From positions 1,550,001-1,614,000 of the forward strand of contig NZ_CP093845.1 in NCBI RefSeq assembly GCF_024732245.1: a stretch of 64,000 nucleotides of DNA, in the 5' to 3' direction. This stretch comes from Dietzia sp. B32. GTDB taxonomy: Bacteria; Actinomycetota; Actinomycetes; Mycobacteriales; Mycobacteriaceae. The notes under the pieces are model-generated. The model was not told the DNA's origin. It searched no databases and saw only the letters and a list, made by a program, of their open reading frames with translations. The position numbers were made by a program, and so were the translations under genes. Positions within the stretch are counted from its first letter, which is position 1, and the number at the start of each line of letters is the position of its first letter. This document shows positions 39,971 to 49,349 of this stretch, piece by piece.

Positions 39971-42309
39971 GAGTCGCTTTCCTGGGAGTTGACGGCGCCC
40001 TGCGCCTGGACGGCCGTGATCGCGACCGTGTTGACGATGTCCTCCACCAGCGCGCCGCGGGAGAGGTCGTTGATGGGCTTGCGCAGCCCCTGCAGGACCG
40101 GCCCGATCGCGACCGCGCCCGCGGTCCGCTGCACGGCCTTGTAGGTGTTGTTGCCCGTGTTGAGGTCGGGGAAGACGAGGACGGTGGCGCGGCCTGCGAC
40201 CGGGGAATCCGGCATCTTCTTGGTCGCGACGGTGGGGTCGACGGCGGCGTCGAACTGCAGGGGGCCGTCCACGATGAGGCCGGCCACCGGATCGTCGTCG
40301 GTGGCCTCCTCGATCCGGGACCTCACCAGGGCGGTGGCCTCGCGCACCTTGTCGACGTCGGCGCCGCTGCCGGAGTCGCCGGTCGAGTAGGAGAGCAGCG
40401 CCACGCGCGGGTCGATCCCGAAGCGGGAGGCGGTCTCGGCGGAGGACACGGCGATGTCGGCGAGCTGCTGGGCGGTGGGGTCGGGCACCACCGCGCAGTC
40501 CCCGAACGCCAGTACGTGGTCCGCCAGGCACATGAGGAACACGCTGGACACGGTTTTCACGTCGGGACGGGTCCGGATGATCTCGAGTGCGGGGCGGATG
40601 GTGTGTGCGGTGGTGTGGGCGGCGCCGGAGACCATGCCGTCCGCGAGTCCGGTGTGCACCATCATCGTGGCGAAGTACGAGATGTCCAGGATGCGGTCGC
40701 GGGCCACGTCCAGCGTCATGCCCTTGTGCTTGCGCAGCTCGGCGTATTCGTCGGCGAACCGGTCGGCGTGCTCGCTCGTGCGCGGGTCCATCAGGGTCGC
40801 TCCGCCCAGGTCGATACCCAGTTCGTCGGCGCGCCGGCGGATCGCCTCGGGATCGCCGAGGATCGTCAGGTCCGCCACGTCCCGCCGCAGGAGCCTGCCG
40901 GCGGCGTGAAGGATGCGGTCGTCGTCGCCCTCGGGGAGCACGATGTGCCGCTTGTCGGCCCGGGCACGCTCGAGGAGTTGGTGCTCGAACATCTGCGGGG
41001 TCATCACGTCCGGTGAATCGACCCGGAGCGGGGCGAGCAACTCCTCCGTGTCGACGTGCTTCTCCATGAGGCTGAGCGCGGTCTCGACCTTGCGCCCCGA
41101 TCCCGAGTAGACGCGTCCGCGGGTCTCCGCGGCCAGGCGGGCGGTGTCGTAGGTGCCGTGCTTCGTGCACACGATGGGCAGGGTCGAGCGCATGCCGCGG
41201 ACCAGCTTGTCCATCGCGGCGTTGGGCATGACTCCGCCGTTCCAGATCATCCCGGCCAGGGAGGGGAAGCCCTCGGCGGCGTGGGCGGCCAGGATCGCCA
41301 GGAGCGCGTCCGTGCGGTCGGCCGGGACGATGACCACCATCCCGTCGACCAGCCGTTCCAGGATTCTGTCGCCGGTCATGCCGCCGACCATCACGGCCAT
41401 CGCCTCGCGGTCGAGGAGCGCCGGGTCACCGGAGTAGAGCTCACCGTCGACCGCCTCGAGCAGCTCACCCATCGTGGGGGCGGTGAGCAGTGACTGCGCC
41501 GGCAGGGTCCACGCGGGCACGTCGAGCGTGCTGAGTTCGGCCCTGATCTGCTCCATTGCGTCGGGATCGCACCGGTTCGCGACGACCCCCACGGGGTGTG
41601 CGTGCTCCGCGCGCAGCTCGTCGAGGGTGAGCCGGGCGTTGGTGCCGATCTCGGTCGGCGAGCGGTCGGCTCCGCGGATCACCAGCAGGACGGGAGCGCC
41701 GAGGTTCACGGCGACCGTCGCGTTGAAGTCGAACTCGGTCGGGCTGGGTACCCCGGTGTAGTCGGTGCCGACGATGACCACGACGTCGCACTGGCGGGCC
41801 ACCGCGTGGTACCGGTCGACGATCTCGCTCAGCGCGGCGTCCCGGTCCTCATGGACGCGCATGTTGGTGACGCCGATGCAATCCTCGTAGTCGAGGTCGA
41901 CGGTCGCGTGCTGGAGCAGCATCTCCACGATGCGGTCGCGCTCCGGCTCGCCCTCGTCGATGCCCGGAGTGGTGGGGCGGGGTGCGACGGTGACGGGGCG
42001 GAACACCCCGACCCGCTGGACGGTCCCGGCGAGGATGCGCAGCAACCCCAGGGCGACGGTCGACTTGCCCGTGTCCCCTTCGGGGGCCACGACGTAGACG
42101 GCCGACGAGGAGAGCGGTTCCCCGACCGACTGGGACGGGATCGAGAGCGCGGCGACGTCGGACTCCGACAGCTCGGCCCCGGTCGACACCGCCGCCTCTG
42201 GCATGGAGGACTCGGCCGCGGCGGGTTCGGTCGCGGAGGGTTCGGTCCGAGCGGACTCGGTGGCCGGGGAATCGGACGCTGTGGACTCGGGCGGGAGGGA
42301 ATCGGGCAC
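39967..42309 (-). CDS. pta: Phosphate acetyltransferase (long form)
   Basis: A 780-residue enzyme converting acetyl-CoA and phosphate to acetyl phosphate. It has the N-terminal DRTGG/BioD-like P-loop part (VAPEGDTGKSTVALGLLR), a DRTGG domain (LAAMVGGMTG-type region) and the C-terminal catalytic PTA domain (RHIVLPEGDDDRILHAA; LLSYSTGDSGSG; VFPDLNTGNNTYKAVQR). About 65 Ser/Thr/Glu/Ala-rich residues precede the P-loop. The start is uncertain: GTG 42309 is taken because the frame above it runs into the neighbouring gene end, but an internal start is possible. Confidence 0.92.
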   Translation of the reverse strand: MPDSLPPESTASDSPATESARTEPSATEPAAAESSMPEAAVSTGAELSESDVAALSIPSQSVGEPLSSSAVYVVAPEGDTGKSTVALGLLRILAGTVQRVGVFRPVTVAPRPTTPGIDEGEPERDRIVEMLLQHATVDLDYEDCIGVTNMRVHEDRDAALSEIVDRYHAVARQCDVVVIVGTDYTGVPSPTEFDFNATVAVNLGAPVLLVIRGADRSPTEIGTNARLTLDELRAEHAHPVGVVANRCDPDAMEQIRAELSTLDVPAWTLPAQSLLTAPTMGELLEAVDGELYSGDPALLDREAMAVMVGGMTGDRILERLVDGMVVIVPADRTDALLAILAAHAAEGFPSLAGMIWNGGVMPNAAMDKLVRGMRSTLPIVCTKHGTYDTARLAAETRGRVYSGSGRKVETALSLMEKHVDTEELLAPLRVDSPDVMTPQMFEHQLLERARADKRHIVLPEGDDDRILHAAGRLLRRDVADLTILGDPEAIRRRADELGIDLGGATLMDPRTSEHADRFADEYAELRKHKGMTLDVARDRILDISYFATMMVHTGLADGMVSGAAHTTAHTIRPALEIIRTRPDVKTVSSVFLMCLADHVLAFGDCAVVPDPTAQQLADIAVSSAETASRFGIDPRVALLSYSTGDSGSGADVDKVREATALVRSRIEEATDDDPVAGLIVDGPLQFDAAVDPTVATKKMPDSPVAGRATVLVFPDLNTGNNTYKAVQRTAGAVAIGPVLQGLRKPINDLSRGALVEDIVNTVAITAVQAQGAVNSQESDS

Positions 42310-42394
42310 GGGGGCATTGTGACAGCGCTCGCGTCGCGGCACACCTGGTACACACCCGACGGGCCGATCCCCCACCCCGGTCCGGGGCGGGTCG

Positions 42395-43684
42395 TCACAC
42401 ATCGGTGAGCCTGTCGACGCCGGGCGGCAGCCACGTGCACAACCCGGGCGAGCACGAGTTCACCACAGTTTTCCACCCACCGGGGCCGTCGCCCACGAAG
42501 CCGTGGTGGACGGGACAGCCGAGTGCCCCGTTGGCGACGGTCGTGGGCCCACCTCTGGACCATTCCCGCACGTGGTGGAACTGGCTTCGTCTGGCAGGGG
42601 CGGTGCACCCGGGGAAGGTGCAGCCTCCGTGGGCGGCGTAGAGGACCAGTCTCTGGATCGCCGAGGCCAGACGCCGCTCGGGGTGGGCGTCCACGTCGAT
42701 CCGGTGCAGCTCTTCTCGGCCGTCGCGCAGGAGGGAGACGAACCACGGCATCGTTCCGGCCATGGAGACGGCCTGCCGCACGCTGAGCTGGGTGCCGGCG
42801 TCGGTCTGCACGAGCGCCGTGGGGTCCTCGAGCTGCTCGGGGGTCACCCGCACGACGATGGTCGCGATGCCCTTGGGTCGGGCGGGGTCGACGGTCGAGC
42901 CGAGCGCCCACTGGTGCACCAGGGCGTCGTGGGCCCGCTGCTCGGGGGTGCGCTCGTCGGATCCCGGTTCGCACTCCACGGCACCGCCGGGGCCGCCGAA
43001 GTCGCACAGCGCCCTCTCGGCCAGTGCACGACCGCGTGGCGTGAGCGTCATGGTCAGGGTGCTGGTGCCGTCGGACCGGACGGCGCCGAGCCGTGCGGAA
43101 CGCTGCCGCTCCTGGTGCTCCTCGCGGTCCCTGCCGCGGTCGGGACTCAGGGCCGCCACGCGGCGTGCGGCCTCGGTCCGCAGGTCGGCGGGCGCGGCCG
43201 AGCGGGCGAACTCCGTGAGCTCCTCGGCGAACCGGGCCTTGGCGTCACCGCCCATCGTCCCGGGCAGACCGGAGACGGCTCTCGCGATGATCCGTTCGTG
43301 CTCACCCGTGATCTCCCCGCTCGCGGCCGCCCGTCCGGCCGGGGTGGCCTGGCGCCCGCCGGCCTCGATCCGCCCGTGCACCGTGCCCTTCGCCAGTCCC
43401 AACTTTTCGGCAAGGAGCGCGGCGACGCCTCCGGCGGTGCGTCCCTTCTGGCGGTGCAGCGCGGCCAACTCCGCGGTGGCCCGGGACCCGCTGGAATCCA
43501 ACCGACGGGCCACCACCTCCACCCGTCCCACCGCGTTGGCGAGCGCCTCGGCGTCGTGCTCGGACCAGTCGACCGCGCACAGTGTCTCCACGGACGCCTC
43601 GAGGAACGCGAGGACGTCGGTCAGCGGAGCCGGCTCGTCATGCCCGGCGCGCCGCACCCCCGCGTCCCATACTCCCTGTTCCAT
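42395..43684 (-). CDS. DUF222/HNH endonuclease-like protein (13E12 family)
   Basis: A 429-residue protein with an N-terminal DUF222 domain (LAALHRQKGRTAGGVAALLAEKLGL and an Arg/Glu helical region) and a C-terminal HNH nuclease motif CTFPGCTAPARRSQFHHVREWSRGG ... CPVHH, here described in two parts. Actinobacterial genomes often carry many such genes and they are called 13E12 repeat proteins; their role is not known and no other mobile-element gene lies beside it. I start it at MEQGVWD because TATGCT is 7 nt upstream and there is no ribosome site. Confidence 0.82.
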   Translation of the reverse strand: MEQGVWDAGVRRAGHDEPAPLTDVLAFLEASVETLCAVDWSEHDAEALANAVGRVEVVARRLDSSGSRATAELAALHRQKGRTAGGVAALLAEKLGLAKGTVHGRIEAGGRQATPAGRAAASGEITGEHERIIARAVSGLPGTMGGDAKARFAEELTEFARSAAPADLRTEAARRVAALSPDRGRDREEHQERQRSARLGAVRSDGTSTLTMTLTPRGRALAERALCDFGGPGGAVECEPGSDERTPEQRAHDALVHQWALGSTVDPARPKGIATIVVRVTPEQLEDPTALVQTDAGTQLSVRQAVSMAGTMPWFVSLLRDGREELHRIDVDAHPERRLASAIQRLVLYAAHGGCTFPGCTAPARRSQFHHVREWSRGGPTTVANGALGCPVHHGFVGDGPGGWKTVVNSCSPGLCTWLPPGVDRLTDV

Positions 43685-43754
43685 GACCCAAAGCATAGAA
43701 CACACGTACGACACGGAAGCGCCTGCGAGCACGAACGTGCAGGTCAGCCGAGGG

Positions 43755-44399
43755 TTACTCGCGAGAGGTCATGAGCCGGAACTTCAGCTCGTCGAGCATC
43801 GTGCCGACCTCCATGCTCACCAGCGCGCGGTCCAGGGCGACGAGGCGAGGGATGACGGCATCGGCCGCGTCCAGCCGGTTGCGGTCGAGGTGCTGGGACG
43901 CCTGCGAGTGCAGCAGCTCGAACTCGGCGAAGTCCCGCACCCGGTCCGTCGCCAACTCACCCATCCACCGGCACTCACGGCCCCGATCATCTGCCGCATC
44001 GATCACGCGCCGAACGGAATCAAGCGTGCCGCGAGCCCCCGCGCTGGCCTCCGTGCCGCGCGCCTCCGCGCTGGCCTCCGTGCCGCGCGCCCCCGCGCCG
44101 ACCGCCCCCGTCCCACGCGCGTCCACGGAACCACCCATCCGGTCGAGTTCCGAGGCGAGCCGGTCTACCAGCGACGCGATCGCCGCCAGGTCCTCGAGCA
44201 GTCCGTTCACGACGTCCCGCGCGGCCGCGACGTGGGCCCCGCTCCGCGCCGCCTCGCCGCGGGTCGCGGCGCGAGCGACCTCGCCGCCCAGCCGGAACAG
44301 CTCAGCTGCCGATGAATCGACGGCGACCTCGACCGCGCGGGCATCCTCGAGGAGGCGGCGGGCGCGTTCACCGAGGTCTGATCGGTCTGGGGTGATCAC
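43755..44399 (-). CDS. Hypothetical helical protein with 9-residue repeats
   Basis: A 214-residue protein predicted to be mainly alpha-helical, with an N-terminal Ala/Glu/Arg-rich helix, a middle low-complexity repeat of the unit ARGTEASAE (about 95-125) and a C-terminal helical region ending FELLHSQASQHLDRNRLDAAD. No signal, membrane segment or known domain. It is 70 nt downstream of the HNH gene on the same strand but each may have its own promoter. Function unknown. Confidence 0.6.
   Translation of the reverse strand: MITPDRSDLGERARRLLEDARAVEVAVDSSAAELFRLGGEVARAATRGEAARSGAHVAAARDVVNGLLEDLAAIASLVDRLASELDRMGGSVDARGTGAVGAGARGTEASAEARGTEASAGARGTLDSVRRVIDAADDRGRECRWMGELATDRVRDFAEFELLHSQASQHLDRNRLDAADAVIPRLVALDRALVSMEVGTMLDELKFRLMTSRE
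44026..44106. repeat. 27-bp tandem repeat inside the helical hypothetical gene
   Basis: Three units (44026-44052, 44053-44079, 44080-44106) start GTGCCGCGCGCC and encode the ARGTEASA-type 9-residue repeats. The third unit has diverged at its end. In-frame length makes it a candidate for copy-number variation. Confidence 0.8.
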
Positions 44400-44475
44400 G
44401 TCGAGCCCCTCTCCTCGGTGTCTGTGCGGTGTCGACCGGCCGTGCGGCGTCGCGGTGCATCGCTGGACATCACAC

Positions 44476-45585
44476 CTAGTCGACGACGACGAGGACCAGA
44501 CCGAAGTCCCCGGCGTCGTCAGTCCACACGGTCGGGCCGACGTACCCGTGCCCCGCGAGCTCGGCCACCAGTGCGTCCGGCTCGAACTTCCGCGCGATCT
44601 CGGTGCGGATGCCCTCCCCTGCGGACAGGGTTCGCGAGCGCCCCAGCGTCGGGAAGTGGATTCGCACGTCGCGGATCGCCCGCAACCACATCTCGATCCT
44701 GCTCTCGCCGGCGTTCCACACGGCCTCGTGGCGGAAGTCCACGCGGTCGAGACCGGCGCACTCGACGGTCCGGGCGATCACGTCGAGCATGTTGAGGTTG
44801 AACTCCGCGGTGACGCCGTCGGCGTCGTCGTAGGCCGCGACCAACCGCTCGGGACTCTTCACCAGGTCGAAGCCGAGCGCCACGCGGTCGCCCGGGTCCG
44901 TGAGTCCGCGCAGCATCGCGAGGAAGTCCGTGCGTTGGGCGTCGGTGAAGTTGCCGATCGTGCCGCCGAGGAACAACACGAGGCGACCTCCGGGCTCGCC
45001 CGGTAGTGGCCCCTCGAGGGCGGTGAGGTCGCCGACGACCGGGACGACCCGCAGCCCGGGGTATTCGGCCGTGAGCGCGCGAGCGGAGCCGAAGAGCATC
45101 TCGGTACTGATGTCGACCGGCACGAACAGCGGCCCCGCGGCGGCGGTGTGTGTGTCGGCGCCGGCGTGTGGATCGGCGGCGGGGCTCGCGGCCTCGGCGG
45201 GCGAGCCACCGGCAGAGCCACGGCCGGCGAAGACGTCGAGCAGGACCCGCGTCTTCTCGCAGGTCCCGGCGCCGAGCTCGACCATCGTGTCGGCATCGCC
45301 GACGATGTCCGCGGCCCGCGCCCGGAGGATCTCCGCCTCCGCGCGGGTGGGGTAGTACTCCGCCAATCGGGTGATCTGGTCGAAGAGGAGACTGCCCTTC
45401 TCGTCGTAGAACCAGCGGGGCGGCACGGTCGGCGGGTCGCCGAAGAAGCCGTCGCGCAGGTCGGATTCGAGGGCGGCGGTGTCGGGATCGGCGGTGCTCG
45501 TCGTCGTCGCCGTCGTGACCCCGCCCGTCGCCCCGGGCGACCCGTCCGCGCCGCGGTTCGTGGCCACCCCCCGCGCGCCGGTCAC
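44476..45585 (-). CDS. egtD: L-histidine N-alpha-methyltransferase
   Basis: A 369-residue SAM-dependent enzyme that trimethylates histidine to hercynine, the first committed step to ergothioneine. It has the EgtD blocks PPRWFYDEKGSLLFDQITRLAEYYPTR in part, VELGAGTCEKTRVLL (SAM motif), FVPVDIS, LVLFLGGTIGNF and LGFDLVKSPE. A Gly/Ser/Ala insertion of about 25 residues follows the SAM motif. Its GTG start overlaps the egtB stop as GTGA. The first 25 residues are low-complexity. Confidence 0.9.
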   Translation of the reverse strand: MTGARGVATNRGADGSPGATGGVTTATTTSTADPDTAALESDLRDGFFGDPPTVPPRWFYDEKGSLLFDQITRLAEYYPTRAEAEILRARAADIVGDADTMVELGAGTCEKTRVLLDVFAGRGSAGGSPAEAASPAADPHAGADTHTAAAGPLFVPVDISTEMLFGSARALTAEYPGLRVVPVVGDLTALEGPLPGEPGGRLVLFLGGTIGNFTDAQRTDFLAMLRGLTDPGDRVALGFDLVKSPERLVAAYDDADGVTAEFNLNMLDVIARTVECAGLDRVDFRHEAVWNAGESRIEMWLRAIRDVRIHFPTLGRSRTLSAGEGIRTEIARKFEPDALVAELAGHGYVGPTVWTDDAGDFGLVLVVVD

Positions 45586-46913
45586 CGCGCGAGCCTCACG
45601 CCGGCGGCCGCCCACCTCGACCTGGCGGGATAGAAGTTCCGGTACGTGCGGCGGGTGTGTCCTGCCGGCGTGAACGCACTGCCGCCGCGGAGGATGTGCT
45701 GGTCGGACATGAACTTGCCGTTGTACTCGCCGGCCGCGCCCTCCTCCGTGACGAACCCCGGGTAGGGCAGGTACGCGCTGGAGGTCCACTCCCACACGCC
45801 GCCGATCGCCCGCTCCGCGGCGGGCAGCGGGTGGCACCGGTCGGGGTCGAGCTCGTCGCGGATCTCCCAACCGCTGCTCGCGACCTCCCACTCGAACTCG
45901 GTGGGCAGCCTCGCTCCGGCCCAGCGGGCGTAGGCGTCGGCCTCGTAGAAGGAGACGTGGATGACGGGCTCGGCGTCGACGATCGGGCGTCGGCCGCTCA
46001 GTGTGAAGGTGGTCCACTCGTCATCGGGGGCGGTCGTGGGATCGGTGATGCCGCCGGCCGGGCCGTCGTCCTCCCGGCGCCAGTACCCGGGCGCGTCCCA
46101 GCCCTCCGCCTGCACCGTCGCCCAGCCGTCGGACAACCACAGCTCCGGCCGCGCGTAGCCACCGTCGGCCATGAACTGCTTCCACTCGCCGACGGTGACC
46201 TGGCGGGTGGCGACCTCACAGCCGGGGATCCACACGCGGTGGCGGGGGCGTTCGTTGTCGTAGGAGAAGCCGACCGCAGGGCCGGAACCGTCGTCGGCGG
46301 CGCCACCCCCACCGCGGACCCCGGCGCCGATCTCCGCGACCCCTTCGTCAACGGCGAGCCACCCCGTCTCCCCCGGCACCGCACCCGCCGGGTCCGCCGA
46401 CCTGTGGACGTAGACCGGATCGGTGGGGTTGTGGGAGAAGAGGTGCTTGATGTCCATGAGCAGCAACTCCTGGTGCTGCTGCTCGTGATGACAACCGAGC
46501 TCGAGCAGCTCGAGGCCGCGCTCGTCGACCCGGCCGGATCCGAGGGCGGCGACGACGGCCTCGTCGACGCGCGCGCGGAAGTCCCCGATCTCCGCCACCG
46601 ACGGGCGCGTGATGAGTCCACGCTCCGGCCGCGGCTGCCTCGGGCCGACCGCCTCGTAGTAGGAATTGAACAGGAAGCGGAACACCGGCTCGGGTGAGGT
46701 GTACCCCAGCACCCTGCCCAGCACGAACTCCTCGAAGAACCACGTCGTGTGCGCCCGGTGCCAGGCGGCGGGGCTGGCGGCGGTCATCGACTGGGGGATC
46801 TGGTCCTCGGGACTGAGCCGGGACGCGAGCAGGTCGGTGAGCCCCCGCACCCGCTGGAACTTCTCGGCCACACCTTCGGTGCGCGTGGCGGTGGCGACGG
46901 ATCCGACGGTCAT
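45582..46913 (-). CDS. egtB: Hercynine oxygenase (EgtB)
   Basis: A 443-residue non-haem iron enzyme joining hercynine to a thiol (gamma-glutamylcysteine or cysteine) as sulfoxide. The N-terminal DinB_2-like domain supplies the iron ligands: WHRAHTTWFFEEF (His52/His55 region) and HHEQQHQE (His143, His147, Glu149, the HX3HXE motif). The C-terminal half is a formylglycine-generating-enzyme/sulfatase-modifying fold ending ILRGGSAFTPAGHTRRTYRNFY. egtA, egtC and egtE, which neighbour it in mycobacteria, are not in this window. Confidence 0.93.
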   Translation of the reverse strand: MTVGSVATATRTEGVAEKFQRVRGLTDLLASRLSPEDQIPQSMTAASPAAWHRAHTTWFFEEFVLGRVLGYTSPEPVFRFLFNSYYEAVGPRQPRPERGLITRPSVAEIGDFRARVDEAVVAALGSGRVDERGLELLELGCHHEQQHQELLLMDIKHLFSHNPTDPVYVHRSADPAGAVPGETGWLAVDEGVAEIGAGVRGGGGAADDGSGPAVGFSYDNERPRHRVWIPGCEVATRQVTVGEWKQFMADGGYARPELWLSDGWATVQAEGWDAPGYWRREDDGPAGGITDPTTAPDDEWTTFTLSGRRPIVDAEPVIHVSFYEADAYARWAGARLPTEFEWEVASSGWEIRDELDPDRCHPLPAAERAIGGVWEWTSSAYLPYPGFVTEEGAAGEYNGKFMSDQHILRGGSAFTPAGHTRRTYRNFYPARSRWAAAGVRLAR

Positions 46914-47065
46914 GGCTTCCCCCGTGGGTGGTGGTCGACGGCAGTCGTTCGGCGCCAGCGGGACCTCGGCCCCCGACGCTGACCGCCACACTAACCACGG
47001 GGTGGCCGCTGTCCCACCGCTCGCGGCGACTGTCCGAAGCGCAACGCCGGGAACAGCGGTGACGG

Positions 47066-47698
47066 CTACCGGAACGGAAGCGGCCCGGCCTTCCCGGCGC
47101 GCTCGGCGGCGACGTTGCGACGCTCGTGCTCGAGCAACCGCAGCCGGTACTCGGGACAGTTGCCCATGCCGCCGTCGGCGCGGATCACGCGATGGACAGG
47201 GATGACGAACGGCACCGGCACCAGCGTGCACAGTCGGCCGACACGACGGGCGTTGCGGGGCCGTCCCGCGTCGATGCTGACCTGCCCGTAACTGGAGGTC
47301 TCGCCGTAGGGGATGTGCTGGATCTCGCGGTAGACCTCGCGCGAGAACTCGTCATGGACCCCGGCGGCGGCCCAGTCCAGCGGGACGTCGAACTCGCGGC
47401 GCCTCCCGGCCAGGTAACCCTCCACCTGTTCCGCCAGGTGGGCGAGGTGCTCCGCCGCTGCGCCGGGCTCGAGATCGTGCCCCTCGTCGTCGTCGTGATG
47501 TTTCACGTTGAACCAGGTCGGGGCGGCTTCGTCGTGGTCGAGCCGGTCGGCGTCCACCTGATCCGCATCCACCTGAACCAGTCGGGCGATGCCGTCGGGC
47601 GTGGCCTCGACGATCATCAGCCCGGCCGCGGTGTCGAGCAGGCGGGCCACGCCGCCGGGCGTCCGGGGCGCGGGCGCGCTCACACGAGCCCCACTCAC
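47066..47698 (-). CDS. O6-alkylguanine-DNA alkyltransferase homologue lacking the active-site cysteine
   Basis: A 210-residue protein of the Ogt/MGMT family: an N-terminal ribonuclease-like domain, then FDVPLDWAAAGVHDEFSREVYREIQHIPYG, ETSSYGQVS, the recognition helix GRPRNARRVGRL and the active-site block. Where family members read PCHRV this one reads PVHRV (codons CCT GTC CAT CGC GTG, near 47200), so the alkyl-accepting Cys is replaced by Val. It cannot act as a normal suicide repair enzyme and is more like an alkyltransferase-like (ATL) lesion binder, though it keeps the full two-domain length. The GTG start overlaps the SUFU-domain gene by 4 nt. Confidence 0.8.
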   Translation of the reverse strand: MSGARVSAPAPRTPGGVARLLDTAAGLMIVEATPDGIARLVQVDADQVDADRLDHDEAAPTWFNVKHHDDDEGHDLEPGAAAEHLAHLAEQVEGYLAGRRREFDVPLDWAAAGVHDEFSREVYREIQHIPYGETSSYGQVSIDAGRPRNARRVGRLCTLVPVPFVIPVHRVIRADGGMGNCPEYRLRLLEHERRNVAAERAGKAGPLPFR

Positions 47699-48333
47699 AC
47701 CACGCTCGGGCGGTCCGGGTTGGTCACATCGGCGTCGGCGGTGTCGAGCCGCTCGAACAGGGCGTCGGCGCCGTCGCGGCCGATGGCCGACATCTCCGCG
47801 GTGGTGATCGGCACGGCCTGCAGCCGCGTGAGCAGGGGTCCGGTGCCGTCGGGGCCGCCGGTCTCGTCGACGACCTGCAGGTCGGGCCACAGGAACGGCG
47901 GCGTGAGGACCAGGTGCTCGCACTTGCGGCCGGGATCGACCAGGCCGACCGCGTTGGGGATCACCGCGCCGGGCGCCACGTGGATGGAACCGGTGGCCAC
48001 GGCGAGCGCGCACGCGTCCAGGACGTCGGCCATGGCGCGGTGGCCGGTGCGGCCGACGGTGACGAACTCGGAGCGGATCTGTCGCCCCTCGGGCGTGGTG
48101 ACGTTGGTGGGGAGCTCGCGGGCGCCCACGGTGGCGTAGGTGGAGAAGCCGGGCGCGGGAACGTCGTCGACGACGACGATGTCGCAATGCCACTCCGTGG
48201 TCTGACCCTCTTCATCCGGCTCGGTCTCGTGCGGATAGCGCAGGACGCGGACCGATTCCTTGTGGCCGAGGATGCCCTCGAGGCCGGAGAGATCGGCCGT
48301 GTCCGGGCCGGGGAGGTTGTTCTCGTTACTCAT
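47695..48333 (-). CDS. Suppressor-of-fused (SUFU) domain protein
   Basis: A 212-residue SUFU-family protein: [25 protein letters not shown], then [24 protein letters not shown], then [11 protein letters not shown] and [11 protein letters not shown], in the family order. Bacterial members are single-domain cytosolic proteins often considered immunity or toxin-antidote-like parts, but the role is not established. It overlaps fgd1 upstream and the alkyltransferase-like gene downstream by 4 nt each, so the three are co-translated. Confidence 0.8.
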   Translation of the reverse strand: MSNENNLPGPDTADLSGLEGILGHKESVRVLRYPHETEPDEEGQTTEWHCDIVVVDDVPAPGFSTYATVGARELPTNVTTPEGRQIRSEFVTVGRTGHRAMADVLDACALAVATGSIHVAPGAVIPNAVGLVDPGRKCEHLVLTPPFLWPDLQVVDETGGPDGTGPLLTRLQAVPITTAEMSAIGRDGADALFERLDTADADVTNPDRPSVV

Positions 48334-49349
48334 GCAAGGGCTCGCAGTCGCGGTTCGAGGTCGGATGTGAACAGGTCGAGGAAGCGTTTCTGGTCGTGTC
48401 CGGGCGCGTGGAAGACCAGATGGTTGAGGCCCGCGTCGACGTACTTCTTGACCTGCTCGACGGCGTCGTCGGGGTCCGAGGCGACGATCCAGCGCTTGGC
48501 GACCTGCTCGATCGGCAGCTCATCCGCGAGCCGCTCCATCTCGCGCGGCGAATCCACCGAATGCTTCTGCTCCGGGGTCAGGGACAGCGGGGCCCAGAAG
48601 CGGCAGTTCTCCAGCGCGGCGGCCGGGTCGGGGTCGTAGGAGATCTTGATCTCGATCATTCGGTCGATCTGCGCCGAGTCCCGCCCATTGATCTGCGCTC
48701 CCTCCTCCACGGCCGGAAGCAACTTGTCGGTGTAGAGCTCCATCCCCTTGCCGGAGGTGCAGATGAAGCCGTCACCGACGCGGCCGGCGTACTTGGCCAC
48801 CACCGGGCCGCCCGCCGCCACATAGACAGGCACCCCGCCCTCGGGAACGTCGTAGAGGAACGCATCCTTGGTCGAGTAGTAGTCACCCTCGAAGCTGGTC
48901 GTTTCGCCGGTCCACAACTCGCGCATCAGCCGGACCGACTCGCGCAGGCGCGCGAACCGCTCCTTGAACTCCGGCCACTCGCCCTGATGACCGGTGGCGA
49001 TCTCGTTGAGCGCCTCGCCGGTGCCCACCCCCAGGAAGACGCGGCCCGGGTAGAGGCACGCCATGGTGGCGAACGCCTGGGCGAGCACGGCGGGGTTGTA
49101 GCGAAACGTCGGCGTCAGGACCGAGGTGCCGAGTTGCAGCCGCTCGGTGCGCTCGCCCACCGCCGTCATCCACGCCAACGAGAACGGCGCGTGGCCGCCG
49201 TCGTGGCGCCAGGGCTGGAAATGATCCGACACCGTCGCCGAATCCATCCCCGCCTGCTCCGCCATCACGGCGAACTCCACCAGATCACGCGGACCGAACT
49301 GCTCGGCCGACGCCTTGTAACCGAGCTTCAGGGACGGGGTCTCGGGCAT
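48330..49349 (-). CDS. fgd1: F420-dependent glucose-6-phosphate dehydrogenase
   Basis: A 339-residue luciferase-like monooxygenase-fold enzyme that oxidises glucose 6-phosphate and reduces coenzyme F420. It follows the mycobacterial FGD1 closely: [65 protein letters not shown] and [12 protein letters not shown]. This implies that the host makes F420. GCAGGAG precedes the ATG. It is the first gene of a three-gene operon. Confidence 0.93.
   Translation of the reverse strand: MPETPSLKLGYKASAEQFGPRDLVEFAVMAEQAGMDSATVSDHFQPWRHDGGHAPFSLAWMTAVGERTERLQLGTSVLTPTFRYNPAVLAQAFATMACLYPGRVFLGVGTGEALNEIATGHQGEWPEFKERFARLRESVRLMRELWTGETTSFEGDYYSTKDAFLYDVPEGGVPVYVAAGGPVVAKYAGRVGDGFICTSGKGMELYTDKLLPAVEEGAQINGRDSAQIDRMIEIKISYDPDPAAALENCRFWAPLSLTPEQKHSVDSPREMERLADELPIEQVAKRWIVASDPDDAVEQVKKYVDAGLNHLVFHAPGHDQKRFLDLFTSDLEPRLRALA

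Noticed and set aside
38759-41170. 803-codon frame that includes ackA
   Set aside because: The first 400 codons are Arg/Pro-rich shadow of pta in another frame; the real acetate kinase starts at 39970.
42395-43684. HNH gene as evidence of a prophage or homing intron
   Set aside because: DUF222/HNH genes are common chromosomal repeats in actinobacteria; no integrase, terminase, att-like repeats or intron structure lie nearby.
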